Assembly: GCA_020831895.1 (NCBI GenBank)
Contig: JAFIFS010000046.1
Coordinates: 1-64,000 of the forward strand
DNA length: 64,000 nt
Reading direction: 5' to 3'
Source: Chromatiales bacterium
Lineage (GTDB): Bacteria > Pseudomonadota > Gammaproteobacteria > Steroidobacterales > GCA-2729495
This document shows positions 17,422 to 26,197 of this stretch, piece after piece. Positions within the stretch are counted from its first letter, which is position 1. Each line of letters opens with the position of its first letter. The notes under the pieces are model-generated. The model did no database searches, was not told the origin of the DNA, and saw only the letters and a program-made list of their open reading frames with translations. The position numbers and the translations under genes were made by a program.

Positions 17422-19305
17422 CTAGAGTGGCCAGACACGCAGCAGCAGCGGCACGCTGACGAAGACCACAAGCACCTCGAGCGGAAGGCCGAGACGCCAG
17501 TAATCCCCGAACTTGAACCCCCCCGGCCCGAGGATCAACGTATTGTTCTGGTGACCTATAGGGGTCAGGAAGGCACAGGATGCTCCGATCGCAACAGCCA
17601 TCAGGAACGAGTCTGCATTGACCCCCAGCTGCGCGGCCGCGCTGATTGAGATTGGGCACATCACCGCGGCAGTGGCGGCATTGTTCATGAAGTCGGACAG
17701 CGTCATCGTGACGATCAGCACGAGCGCGAGTGCGATCACCGCATTGCCCTGGGCCACCGTATCCAGCAGCACCCGGGCTATGAGGTCGGCCGCGCCGGTG
17801 CTCGCCATCGCATTGGCGACCGGGATCAGGGCGCCAAGCAGCACGATCACCGGCCAGTCGATGGACTCGTAAATCAGTCTCGGCGGCATCACGCGCAGCA
17901 CCATCACCCCGAGCACGCCCGCGGCGAACGAGATAGCGGCGGGCAGCAGCCCGAACGCGGCACCGGCGACGGCCAGGCCCATGATGATGACCGCCAGGGT
18001 AGCCTGGCGCTTGTCGGGTATCCGGATCGCACGCTCGGCCAGCGGCACGCAGGCGAACTCGCTGGCGAAGCCGGAAAGTGACTCCGGCGTGCCCTGCATC
18101 AGAAGCACGTCGCCTGGCTGGATTGCCGTGCTGCGCAGGCGCTTCAGCGAGCGGCGGCCCTGGCGCGAAAAAGCCAGCAGGTTGATGCCATAGCGCGTAC
18201 GCAGTCGGATGTCTGTCGCGGAGCGGCCGATCAGCGCGGAACTGGGGAGCACAGCGAGCTCCAGCAGGATTGTCTCGGCCGACTCCACGACGCGGCTGCG
18301 GGCCGTGTCCTCCCCGGGTTCGTCGCTTTCAGCTGAATCAGCTCCGGACCGCGCTTCTTCCAGCCCGACCCCGGCCGGTGCGTCATCTTCCTGCTCGTCC
18401 TCGTCCGCCGGTTCACGGACATCCTCCTCAAGCTTGAGCCCCAGCGTAGACAGCACCTGCGCCAGCGACTCGGGCTCGGCCTCGATCTCCAGGATGTCTC
18501 CGGCACGCAGCACGCGCGAGGCGCTGGGGATGGACAGCCTGAGCTGGCCACGGATCAATGCGGTGATCTGCGCATCGTTCTCATACAGCGAGCGGTCGAT
18601 CTCGCGCAGTGTCTTGCCGACGGCCTTGCTGTCCTCACCGACCCGGACTTCCGTCAGGTACCGCCCGGTTTCGAAGCCCTCGACACCGGCACGCTCGCGC
18701 GCGGGCACAAGGCGCCAGCCGACGATGACGACAAACAGCACGCCGACCAGCGCAACCCCGGCGCCGACAGGCGTGAAATCGAACATGGCGAAACTGTCGC
18801 CGCTGGTCTCCGCGCGAAAACCCGACACGATCAGATTCGGCGGGGTCCCGATCAGCGTCGTCATGCCACCGAGTATCGAGCCGAAAGCCACCGGCATCAG
18901 CACGCGTCCGGGCGCCAGGCCCTGGCGCTGAGCGACGAGGATGGCGACCGGCATCAGCAGCGCCAGCGCACCGACATTGTTCATGACGGCTGAAAGCAGC
19001 GCCGCGAGCCCGGTCAGCGCAGCGATCGTGAGGGTCGGTCCGGACGCACCGGGCACGACCTTCTGCACCAGCACATCGACGGCCCCCGAATTCTGCAGCG
19101 CGCGGCTCAGCACGAGCACGCAGGCGACGGTGATGACGGCGGGGTGGCCGAAGCCGTCGAAGGCTTCCACGGCTGGCGTGAGGCCGAGCGCAACGCATGC
19201 CAGCAGTGCCGCCATGGCCACCATGTCGTGCCGCCAGCGCCCCCACAGGAACAGCACGATGGTCACCAGCAGCACCGCCAGTACGAGGACCTGCTCGATT
19301 GTCAC
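17422..19305 (-). CDS. SLC13/DASS-type permease with two TrkA-C domains
   Basis: A 627-residue inner membrane transporter of the citrate/sulfate/divalent-anion family. N-terminal hydrophobic helices (FLWGRWRHDMVAMAALLAC, NVGALALLMPVAI, GGMTTLIGTPPNLIV) match the SNT-like motif of the family (TPPN). A cytosolic central part holds two RCK_C-like modules: LTEVRVGEDSKAVGKTLRE (near 215) and LELAVLPSSALIGRSATDI (near 345). The C-terminal half repeats the membrane core (MSDFMNNAATAAVM-like and LTPIGHQNN). Between the RCK modules lies an acidic low-complexity stretch rich in Glu and Asp (about residues 290-335), unusual in length for the family. The substrate is not predictable. It is convergent with the DUF4397 gene. 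Confidence 0.9.
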   Translation of the reverse strand: MTIEQVLVLAVLLVTIVLFLWGRWRHDMVAMAALLACVALGLTPAVEAFDGFGHPAVITVACVLVLSRALQNSGAVDVLVQKVVPGASGPTLTIAALTGLAALLSAVMNNVGALALLMPVAILVAQRQGLAPGRVLMPVAFGSILGGMTTLIGTPPNLIVSGFRAETSGDSFAMFDFTPVGAGVALVGVLFVVIVGWRLVPARERAGVEGFETGRYLTEVRVGEDSKAVGKTLREIDRSLYENDAQITALIRGQLRLSIPSASRVLRAGDILEIEAEPESLAQVLSTLGLKLEEDVREPADEDEQEDDAPAGVGLEEARSGADSAESDEPGEDTARSRVVESAETILLELAVLPSSALIGRSATDIRLRTRYGINLLAFSRQGRRSLKRLRSTAIQPGDVLLMQGTPESLSGFASEFACVPLAERAIRIPDKRQATLAVIIMGLAVAGAAFGLLPAAISFAAGVLGVMVLRVMPPRLIYESIDWPVIVLLGALIPVANAMASTGAADLIARVLLDTVAQGNAVIALALVLIVTMTLSDFMNNAATAAVMCPISISAAAQLGVNADSFLMAVAIGASCAFLTPIGHQNNTLILGPGGFKFGDYWRLGLPLEVLVVFVSVPLLLRVWPL

Positions 19306-19414
19306 TGGCCTGCTGCCCCCTCGTCCGCGTTGCCGCTGGCTTCATGATCTCCGGCTGCCGTGGCGGGTGCCGGGAGGGCGGCAGAATATCAGGATGAGGG
19401 GGGCTGCAACATCT

Positions 19415-20986
19415 TCAGCGCCGGTCGCGCCCGCGCGGGGCCGAATCGCCGCGCCGGGTCGATTCCGGCTGCGGTGTACCAGCCTGTGAACGCCGGTTCG
19501 GGTGTGCCTCGGCTGCCGGCCTGCCAACCGCGCCCGGCTGGGAGTGCGCCCTCTGGCGCACGGGACCAGACCCACGCGGCGGAGCCGTGGCGGGCGATGG
19601 CGCCGCAGGCCGGGGCGGGGCTGAACTCCTCGGCGCACCTGCGATCCGGGGCGCGGACTGGCGCGGCGGTACCGCGGTGCCAGCAGAGCGCCCGCCATCT
19701 CGGAAGGCCGGTGCGCGGTGGCTGGCGGCGCCCCCCGGTGGCCGGGCACCGGGCTGGCGGCGACTCTCGGGGCGCACCTGGGTCGCGGAGCCGGGGCTTG
19801 CCCTTGGCGCCCGCTCAGTACGCAGCATGCGACCCGCGCCGATCTCGGAACGCAACGGCTGGCCGGCCGGCACGGCAGGGCGCTCGGTCGGGCTGACAGC
19901 GCCGCCAGCCGGTCGGCCGGGGACCCGGGGGACGGTGCGATCGATCTGCCGGCTGCGCTCACCCGCCGGCACGCGCGAGACTGATCCTGCCTGCGAGCGC
20001 TGCACGCGGCCGGAACCTGTCGGGGCAGCATGGCGGCGCTCGAGCGCCCGGCTGGCCTGCGGCGCTCGTCCGCCCGTCTCACTGCGCATGCCCGCGACCG
20101 GGCCGCGCAGGCCCGGATCCGGGCGCCGTCTGTGCGTGACGCCCCGACGATGGTGCGGATCGTGTTTCCAGCGGTGGTCAGGCCGTGACCAGTCCCGATG
20201 GCCCCGGTAGGCAGGCCGCCCCGGGGCACGGACGACATGGACGTAGTGCCGGGGCGGGGACAGGATGACGACATGGCTGCGTGGCCAGTGGATGCTGCTG
20301 TAGAAGAAGCCGGTGGACAGCCAGACGCCGTTGCCCCAGAGGAAGCCCGAGTGGAAGGCCGGCAGGTAACCCGCGTGTACGACCCGCCTTGGCGGAGTCC
20401 AGTACCAGGGCGGATGAGCCGGATGCCACCAGCCGCCATAGGCCCAGGCTGGCTGGTAGTAAGGGACGTAAACGATCTCGCGCCGGGCCGGCCTCACCTG
20501 GATATAGGTGCCGCTGTCATGAACCTGCAGGTGCTCGATGGCCGACAGCGTGCCCGCCGCAAGCGCGCGCCGGCGCAACGCCTGGACCGTCGCCAGCACC
20601 TCGGCCTCCTGCAGCAGGAAAGCCTCGCCCAGCATCCGTGTCCACTCGAGGTCTGCATCCATGCGCTTGAGGATTTCCGGGAATGCGGCGAGTGCCGCCA
20701 CGCTGGGCGCCCAGCCACGTTCAGCGGCGGCCGCTGAAGCCGCGTCGCCGCTGAGATCCGGCCGGGTGCCGACCCAGCGTGCTGCAGAGACAACTTCCAG
20801 GGGATAGGTGGAGGCCATCAGGATCTGGCTGAGCAACTCGTCGGGATAGAGCGCGACATGCGCGAGGAGCTGCTCGAGCTCTGCCTGGGTGAAAGCGGGT
20901 GGGTCGCCCTGGGCCGCCGCAGGACGTCCTGCCGCCACCAGCAGGGTGAGCGCCGCCAGGCTTGCCAGCTGCCTGATTCTTTTCAT
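19415..20986 (-). CDS. DUF3300 domain secreted protein with long basic Pro/Arg-rich tail
   Basis: A 523-residue exported protein. After a signal peptide (LAALTLLVAAGRPAAAQ) the DUF3300 domain runs to about residue 260, recognisable by FTQAELEQLLAHVALYPDELLSQILMAS-type start, ASTYPLEVVSAARW, and the Trp/Tyr/His-rich block (YVPYYQPAWAYGGWWHP). Beyond residue 275 the protein is low-complexity, rich in Arg, Pro, Ala, Gly and Ser with many SxPRxPA-type units, as DUF3300 proteins often are. Function is unknown. It stands alone: the next genes on both sides are on the same strand but separated by about 90-110 bases. Confidence 0.85.
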   Translation of the reverse strand: MKRIRQLASLAALTLLVAAGRPAAAQGDPPAFTQAELEQLLAHVALYPDELLSQILMASTYPLEVVSAARWVGTRPDLSGDAASAAAAERGWAPSVAALAAFPEILKRMDADLEWTRMLGEAFLLQEAEVLATVQALRRRALAAGTLSAIEHLQVHDSGTYIQVRPARREIVYVPYYQPAWAYGGWWHPAHPPWYWTPPRRVVHAGYLPAFHSGFLWGNGVWLSTGFFYSSIHWPRSHVVILSPPRHYVHVVRAPGRPAYRGHRDWSRPDHRWKHDPHHRRGVTHRRRPDPGLRGPVAGMRSETGGRAPQASRALERRHAAPTGSGRVQRSQAGSVSRVPAGERSRQIDRTVPRVPGRPAGGAVSPTERPAVPAGQPLRSEIGAGRMLRTERAPRASPGSATQVRPESRRQPGARPPGGAASHRAPAFRDGGRSAGTAVPPRQSAPRIAGAPRSSAPPRPAAPSPATAPPRGSGPVRQRAHSQPGAVGRPAAEAHPNRRSQAGTPQPESTRRGDSAPRGRDRR

Positions 20987-21074
20987 TGGCCTGCCCTCCT
21001 CCGCGCGGGGCCAGCGGTCACGGAACGCTTACATCTCTAGCACAGGGGACTGAACCAGAGATGAACCGGGACAG

Positions 21075-22028
21075 TCAGCGCTGCCGCTGTCGCTTGCATT
21101 GCGTTATGCCACAGTCGCCACAGCGCGGGTTTGCCGTGCAGCAGCCACCGCTGGCCTGATCCGCGTGCGCGGCCAGCATCGCGAGCAGCACCCTGCCGTC
21201 GAGTCCATGGTGTCGCGCCCAGTCCAGCACGCTGGCGCTGGCTGCTTCGGGACTGGGGGTACGGGGAGCGAGGCCTAGCCGCCCCGGCCCGGCGATGCGG
21301 GCCAGCAGGGCCGGGTCAGCGGTCGGGCGCCCGGAATGCCAGTCGATGCCGGCGCACTCCAGCGTGGCGGAAAGCGCCGTAACCAGCCCGGCAGGGTCCT
21401 GCCAGGCCGGGCTGCGGCGAAACCAGTAGCAGGCCTGGGCCATGCCGCCGCCCACCATGTCCGGGAGGTCCTCGAACTCTTCCAGTGCAAACCACGTCTC
21501 GACCAGTTCGGGCGCGAGGAACGCACGGATGCTCGCGCGGTCGACCCGGCGAGGCCCCATGCGGCCGTCAGGCTGACCCGGATACAGCGGGTGCCAGTGC
21601 AGCAGCACGAAGTCACCATCGGGCGCCAGCGCAGCGAGCACCCTTTCACGCCAGGCCTGGTGGACCGCCGGATCCAGATTGTGCAGCAGGCCATGGTCGA
21701 GTACCAGGTCCCACTGGCCCTCAGGGGCCCAGGTCGTGATGTCCGCCTCGATGGTATGCAGCCCAAGGCCGGCATCCCGCGCACGCTCGCGCGTATAGGC
21801 CAGCGCCTGCGGCATGAAGTCGAGCGCAGTCACCGACCAGCCCCGCGAGGCAAGAAACAGCGAGTCGGTACCGGCACCGCAACCGAGATCCAGCGCACGG
21901 CCCGGCGCGCGACGCGCGCAGATCTCGGCAAGGAACAGGGTCGGCGACTCATGTGCCCAGGGCAGCTCCCGCCAGTCGCTCGCCCAGGCATAGGTGGCCG
22001 CGAAAGTGCTGCGTGCATCCTTGCCCAT
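21075..22028 (-). CDS. SAM-dependent methyltransferase with a C-terminal four-cysteine cluster motif
   Basis: A 317-residue protein. Residues 40-200 form a class I methyltransferase (ALDLGCGAGTDSLFLASRG motif I near 43; VTALDFMP; DLVLDHGLLHNL). The unusual part is the C-terminus: CCTANPRCGDCGITQC followed by a basic tail. The spacing Cx6Cx2Cx4C resembles the [4Fe-4S] loop of endonuclease III-type glycosylases (Cx6Cx2Cx5C) and may bind a metal or cluster. It is the last gene of a five-gene operon; only one base separates its ATG from the stop of the isomerase gene. Substrate unknown. Confidence 0.85.
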   Translation of the reverse strand: MGKDARSTFAATYAWASDWRELPWAHESPTLFLAEICARRAPGRALDLGCGAGTDSLFLASRGWSVTALDFMPQALAYTRERARDAGLGLHTIEADITTWAPEGQWDLVLDHGLLHNLDPAVHQAWRERVLAALAPDGDFVLLHWHPLYPGQPDGRMGPRRVDRASIRAFLAPELVETWFALEEFEDLPDMVGGGMAQACYWFRRSPAWQDPAGLVTALSATLECAGIDWHSGRPTADPALLARIAGPGRLGLAPRTPSPEAASASVLDWARHHGLDGRVLLAMLAAHADQASGGCCTANPRCGDCGITQCKRQRQR

Positions 22029-22029
22029 T

Positions 22030-22713
22030 TCAGTTGACCCCGAGGTGACGCAGAAGCTGCCGCGCCAGGGCGATGTTGGAGGAGATCACCGGCACGGGCA
22101 TCCTCTCCTGCGCAATCATGATCGCCGCGAGCGACGGCATGCCGGTGCCCGAGACGACGACCGCATCGATCCCGGAGGTATCCACCCGGGCCAGTGCAGC
22201 GGCGGCATCGGCATTGCCGAGCGCATAGATGCGGTGCGTATCGGCCGACCCTGTATCGACCCTGACGGTCTGAACGACGCGATGGCCGCGGCCGTTCCAC
22301 CAGTCCACAGCGGCTGCGGCGAGTGGCTCCGGATAAGGTATCACCAGCGCGATGCGGCTGGCGTCGCAGGACGCGAGCTCGGCGCCAATGGCATCGCAGG
22401 CCGTGATTACAGGGTAGTCGATGTCGAGCGAGGCAAGCAGACTTGCCTGTCGCCCGGGGCCCAGCAGGTAACTCGAGCCCGTGCAGGCAAACCCGAGCAC
22501 GTTCAGCGGCATGCCGCCGTAGCTCGCGATCGTCGCCGGCAACTGCTCCAGGTAATCCTGCAGCCGCTGCATGCTGTCGGGCGAGGCGCTGTAGAGCCGG
22601 CTGGTCTGCATGTTGACCCGCGAAGGCAGCAGCTGGCGAAACTCCGCCTCCACGGTGGGGTTCGCCTGTGGCGTTGCCACACCCGCCAGCAGTTTCGCCG
22701 GGGGCAGCATCAT
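22030..22713 (-). CDS. Asp/Glu racemase superfamily protein, maleate cis-trans isomerase or arylmalonate decarboxylase-like
   Basis: A 227-residue soluble enzyme. It has the two-cysteine/serine architecture of the superfamily in altered form: the first site lies in LGFACTGSSYLLG (near residue 73, Cys-Thr-Gly-Ser-Ser) and the second position in VVVSGTGMPSL (near 187) has Gly-Thr-Gly where racemases and maleate isomerases carry the second Cys. The loss of the second Cys resembles arylmalonate decarboxylase, which uses one Cys. N-terminal GVATPQANPTVEAEF matches maleate isomerases (TPSSNTVxE). The ATG overlaps the LLM stop as ATGA. Likely acts on a small dicarboxylate or arylmalonate, but no substrate can be named. 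Confidence 0.8.
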   Translation of the reverse strand: MMLPPAKLLAGVATPQANPTVEAEFRQLLPSRVNMQTSRLYSASPDSMQRLQDYLEQLPATIASYGGMPLNVLGFACTGSSYLLGPGRQASLLASLDIDYPVITACDAIGAELASCDASRIALVIPYPEPLAAAAVDWWNGRGHRVVQTVRVDTGSADTHRIYALGNADAAAALARVDTSGIDAVVVSGTGMPSLAAIMIAQERMPVPVISSNIALARQLLRHLGVN

Positions 22714-23723
22714 CCGCCCACTGCCGGCACGATCTCGCGCCCGAGCAGCCGTATCGTGCGTGCTGGCCGGGCATACAGACGCAGCGCCACGCTGTCGAGT
22801 CCTGCCCGTCCCAGTTCCTCGATGTGGCTGAGCAGCGCGTCGGGGCGTGCCGGAGTGATGCAGACCGTCAGTGCGCCGACCAGCCTGTCGAGCAGCGCCA
22901 CGGGTACACCCTCGACCCGGTCACTGCCGCTGACGAAGGCACGTACGAATGCGGGACGACTCAGCATCACCAGTTCCACCTCGGCTGGCTCCAGAAAGTC
23001 CGCCAGCAGCCAGGGCCGGAATATGCCACGGAGCAGGAGCCAGCGCCTCGCCTCGGCACGAGCCAGATCCATGTCGTCGTCGACATGCAATGCGGTGAAC
23101 ACGCTGGCGCCGAAGGCCGGGCGCGCCTTCCGCCGTTCCCTGAGCGCCTCGTCCAGAGAGGCCACTGCCCTGGCGGCAGCGGCTGGCGGCATGTCGCTCA
23201 TCATGACGCCATCGGCGACGCGTGCGGCCATGCCAAGCATCTGCTGCTGGCTGGCGCCGACCAGCAGGAGCGGCGCCGGCGCCCTGGACCAGCCGAAACG
23301 CACGCCGGCAACCTGGTAGATCTCCCCGGAGTGGCTGACAGGCTCGCCGCTGGCTGCCTGGCGCAGAATCGCGACGGCCTCGGCCACCGCGCGCACGCGC
23401 CGGTGCGGCTTGATGCCCAGGGAATCGAGCGCCTCGCCACCGCCACCCAGTACGAGGCGCGCCCTGCCCCCGGCAAGCTCGTTCAGCGCCAGCAGCGCGG
23501 AGGCGATGCGCACCGGGTGCGTGTCAAACGGGTTGACCGCAACCGGCCCCAGCCGGAGCCTGCGCGTCGCCATCGCCATCGGGACCAGGTTGGTGAAAGG
23601 GTCGCGGGAGTCCGGCAGACTCGATACCCAGGCGCCCTGCAGGCCGAAGCGCTCGGCCAGCACACCCAGTCCGGCGAGTTCCCGGGCCTCGGCGCGGGCA
23701 TCAAGGATCACGTCGAGCTTCAC
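22710..23723 (-). CDS. LLM-class oxidoreductase, F420-type (paralog A)
   Basis: A 337-residue bacterial luciferase-like TIM-barrel enzyme, probably using reduced F420 (or FMN) to reduce or oxidise an organic substrate. Blocks seen: LGVLAERFGLQGAWVSSL, RDPFTNLVPMAMATRRLRLGP-type segment, VRIASALLALNELAGGRARLVLGGGGEAL and VADGVMMSDMP. These match two other proteins in this window (31234-32265 and 32388-33425), so the three form one paralogous subfamily. The start is GTG at 23723, overlapping the upstream LLM stop (GTGA); the longer frame to 23816 adds an Arg-rich N-terminus and is rejected. Third gene of the minus-strand operon. Confidence 0.9.
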   Translation of the reverse strand: MKLDVILDARAEARELAGLGVLAERFGLQGAWVSSLPDSRDPFTNLVPMAMATRRLRLGPVAVNPFDTHPVRIASALLALNELAGGRARLVLGGGGEALDSLGIKPHRRVRAVAEAVAILRQAASGEPVSHSGEIYQVAGVRFGWSRAPAPLLLVGASQQQMLGMAARVADGVMMSDMPPAAAARAVASLDEALRERRKARPAFGASVFTALHVDDDMDLARAEARRWLLLRGIFRPWLLADFLEPAEVELVMLSRPAFVRAFVSGSDRVEGVPVALLDRLVGALTVCITPARPDALLSHIEELGRAGLDSVALRLYARPARTIRLLGREIVPAVGG

Positions 23724-24754
23724 AGCAGCACCTCGGCGAGAAGCTCCAGCGCCTCGACTGACGAGGTGGCTGCGAGCAGCGCGCCGACGTGGCCCGCGCG
23801 TCCGGCCTCGCGCCATGTTTCGAGCCGCTCGCGAATCCTTCCCGGCGGCCCGACCAGCGCAATCTCGTCGACCAGCCGGTCGGGTACGGCGGCAGCAGCA
23901 GCGTCGCGTTCCCCGGACAGGTAGAGCGACTGGATCCGGTCGGCCGCGGCCTCGTATCCCATGCGCACGACGTAGTCCTTGTAGAAGTTCCGGTGACGCG
24001 GACCCATGCCACCCACATACAGCGCCAGATGTGCGCGCACCGGAGCACGGCAGGCTGCGAGATCTTTTCCTGGCACCACTGGCACGAAAGGCGCGACCGT
24101 GAACGCCGCGGGGTCGCGTCCTGACCGGCTGAACCCCTGATCCAGGTGAGGGCCGAGCAGATCGAAGCGCTCCGGGTTCATCCAGATCGGAAACACTCCG
24201 TCGGCGACCTCAGCGGCCGTGCGCAAGCCCGCGGGCGTAACGGCAGCCGTGTAGATCGGCAGGGCGGGGTCGCCATGCAGTATGCTCTTCAGCGGCTTGC
24301 CAAGGCCCGTAGCCCCGGGCCCGTCCCACGGGATGCGGTAGTGCTCGCCCCGGTGGGTCAGCGGTGCATCACGCGCGAGGATCTTGCGGATGATCGCGAT
24401 GTACTCACGGGTGCGCGCCATCGGCTTGCCGTAGGGCACGCCATACCATCCCTCCACCACAGCCGGGCCTGATGGCCCGATGCCCAGCAGGAAACGGCCC
24501 CCGGAGAGCGCGTTCAGCGTCATCGCGGTCATGGCGGCGCAGGTCGGGGTGCGCGCCGGTATCTGCATGATCGCGGTACCTACCCGTATCCGGGTGGTGC
24601 GCGCGAGGATGAAGGCAGCCGGTGAGACTGCATCGCTGCCATAGGCTTCCGATGTCCATACCGAGTCGTAGCCCATCGACTCGGCCGCCATCACCAGCGG
24701 CCAGGGAACGTCGATGGCAGCCGGCGAGTACCCGGCAACTAAGCCGAGCTTCAA
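23720..24754 (-). CDS. LLM-class F420-dependent oxidoreductase, second subfamily
   Basis: A 344-residue luciferase-like enzyme of a different subfamily from the three paralogs. Family features: MAAESMGYDSVWTSEAYGSD near residue 22, IRVGTAIMQIPARTPTCAAM, LSGGRFLLGIGPSGPAVVEGW near 85, and PIYTAAVTPAGLRTAAEVADG near 168, the layout of F420-dependent enzymes such as glucose-6-phosphate dehydrogenase relatives in actinobacteria. The start is TTG at 24754, overlapping the stop of the coiled-coil gene as TTGA, so it is translationally coupled despite the weak initiator. The physiological substrate is unknown; the linked isomerase and methyltransferase suggest a small-molecule pathway. Confidence 0.9.
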   Translation of the reverse strand: MKLGLVAGYSPAAIDVPWPLVMAAESMGYDSVWTSEAYGSDAVSPAAFILARTTRIRVGTAIMQIPARTPTCAAMTAMTLNALSGGRFLLGIGPSGPAVVEGWYGVPYGKPMARTREYIAIIRKILARDAPLTHRGEHYRIPWDGPGATGLGKPLKSILHGDPALPIYTAAVTPAGLRTAAEVADGVFPIWMNPERFDLLGPHLDQGFSRSGRDPAAFTVAPFVPVVPGKDLAACRAPVRAHLALYVGGMGPRHRNFYKDYVVRMGYEAAADRIQSLYLSGERDAAAAAVPDRLVDEIALVGPPGRIRERLETWREAGRAGHVGALLAATSSVEALELLAEVLL

Positions 24755-25302
24755 CGGTGCCCGGGCAGCGCCCTGCCGCCCGCCTGTTCCGTACGAATGC
24801 GCCCGAGCTCCGCCTCCAGCTCATCACGTTCCGACTTGATGCGGAGGAGCTCATCGCTGGCGGCATCGGAACTGTACCGGGCAATGTCGAGTTCGTTGCG
24901 CAGGTCGCCCAGCTCGACAAGCGTCCGGGCATGGGCCTCGGAGGTATCCGAAAGCTTGCGCCTGAGGCCGGCTGTCTTCGAGCACTCGTTGCGCAGGCGG
25001 GACTTGAGGTCCTGGGCTTCGCTCTCCAGGCGGGACAGCCGCCGGACCAGATCGTCACGCTCACCCAGTGCCTGCTCTGCCTGCTGCACCCGGCCAGAGG
25101 CGCGGGCCGTAGCTTCCCCGGCATTCTTCTGCGCGACCCGCAGACCTGCTTCCAGGGCACGAACCTGGTGCTGGAGCTTTCGCGCGCGCCGGTCATCCAG
25201 GACCTTGCCCACGGTCGTCATGAGGCGGCCAACCACGAGACCCAGCACGAACGCACAGGCGAGCAGGGTCCAGAAAGCGATATCTGCCATCTTCCCGTCC
25301 AC
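24751..25302 (-). CDS. Membrane-anchored coiled-coil protein
   Basis: A 183-residue protein with one N-terminal membrane segment (IAFWTLLACAFVLGLVVGRLM) followed by about 140 residues of heptad-rich, charged sequence (QVRALEAGLRVAQKNAGEA, LVRRLSRLESEAQDLKSRLR, SERDELEAELGRIR) that should form a long cytosolic coiled coil. No enzymatic motif is visible. Start: GTG at 25302 or ATG at 25290; the ATG gives MADIAFW and is preceded by GGACGGGAAG. It is the first gene of the operon with two LLM enzymes, the isomerase and the methyltransferase, coupled to the next gene by TTGA. It may scaffold or localise those enzymes, which is a guess from position only. Confidence 0.75.
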   Translation of the reverse strand: MDGKMADIAFWTLLACAFVLGLVVGRLMTTVGKVLDDRRARKLQHQVRALEAGLRVAQKNAGEATARASGRVQQAEQALGERDDLVRRLSRLESEAQDLKSRLRNECSKTAGLRRKLSDTSEAHARTLVELGDLRNELDIARYSSDAASDELLRIKSERDELEAELGRIRTEQAGGRALPGHR

Positions 25303-25498
25303 CCCTTTGCAGCGGACCGGTCAGCGCACCGGGTCCCGCGCATCACTGGCAGCCGGTCCGGCTGCCTGCTCGTCACAATCGCTGAGACGATCATCGTACC
25401 AGCTGGACCGGCCAGCGGTCGCCCCGGGTAACGCGGGCCTCGAACGGCACGGTTGCGGCTGCCGTGTCATGTCCGCGCGGGGCCGCTGGTTGATGCCG

Positions 25499-26119
25499 TC
25501 AGGACCCCTGATCCGTTGCCAGCGGCCCGGGATGCGTCGCGACCCACGGGAAGTATTCCGTGATCCGCATAGCGGGCCGTCCGCCGACCAGCAGACGGTA
25601 GCATCGGGCGAGGAACTCGCCCTCGCTGGCCATGGCAGCCTCCTCGGGGAGTCCGTCGCGGCGCAGGCGCCCGAACCACAGCCCCTCGCGGCGGCTTTCC
25701 ACCGCGGCGGCATCGAGAATCTGTCCCAGCCCCCCGGAGGACCCGGACAGTGCGTCCTGCAGGCCTGCAGGCAGTCGGCCGGGCAGAATGAGCGACTCGG
25801 CGTACAGGAAGAATCTCCCGCTGGTCGCGCCACTCAGAATCACGGTCCGCTCAATGACGGGGCCGTCGAAGGGGGAGCCCAGCCAGTCATCCTGCAGGCT
25901 GCGCTCGACCTGCCGCTGCCGGACCAGTCGCACGCTGACGGGCTCGAGCGCCCATGCCTCCAGCAGTCGGGTCACCGTGCCATCCGCAACGAGCAGCACC
26001 CGCTGCCAAGGTGTCAGTCGCGCGACTTCGACTGGCTGGACGCCCGGTGGCCGCGCACCGTGGTAGAGCGGGGCCGCAGGGTCGAAGGAGGTTTGCGTGG
26101 CGGTCGTCGTGGACTCCAT
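25499..26119 (-). CDS. Chorismate lyase-like protein (UbiC/DUF98 fold)
   Basis: A 206-residue protein with the chorismate pyruvate-lyase pattern: LTPWQRVLLVADGTVTRLLEAW followed by PVSVRLVRQRQV, then RTVILSGATSGRFFLYAESLIL and a C-terminal RCYRLLVGGRPAMRITEYFP. In characterised members these segments carry the Arg and Glu that bind chorismate and produce 4-hydroxybenzoate (UbiC) or 3-/4-hydroxybenzoate in secondary metabolism. I prefer the ATG at 26119 (MESTTTATQTSFDPA); an upstream TTG at 26149 is possible. It is divergent from the tandem hydrolase gene and separated from the coiled-coil gene by about 200 bases. It could supply a hydroxybenzoate for ubiquinone or for an aryl precursor. Confidence 0.82.
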   Translation of the reverse strand: MESTTTATQTSFDPAAPLYHGARPPGVQPVEVARLTPWQRVLLVADGTVTRLLEAWALEPVSVRLVRQRQVERSLQDDWLGSPFDGPVIERTVILSGATSGRFFLYAESLILPGRLPAGLQDALSGSSGGLGQILDAAAVESRREGLWFGRLRRDGLPEEAAMASEGEFLARCYRLLVGGRPAMRITEYFPWVATHPGPLATDQGS

Positions 26120-26197
26120 CGTTGTAATGTACCGGACCGGGCCAGCCAAGGGTCAACGACAGCCCAGTCCGGGTCAGCAATGAGCGAAGGCAGCAAG

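Noticed and set aside
24797-26197. N-terminal extension of the tandem hydrolase back to 24797
   Set aside because: This stretch is antisense to the coiled-coil and chorismate-lyase-like genes and is low-complexity; the hydrolase fold starts right after 26198.
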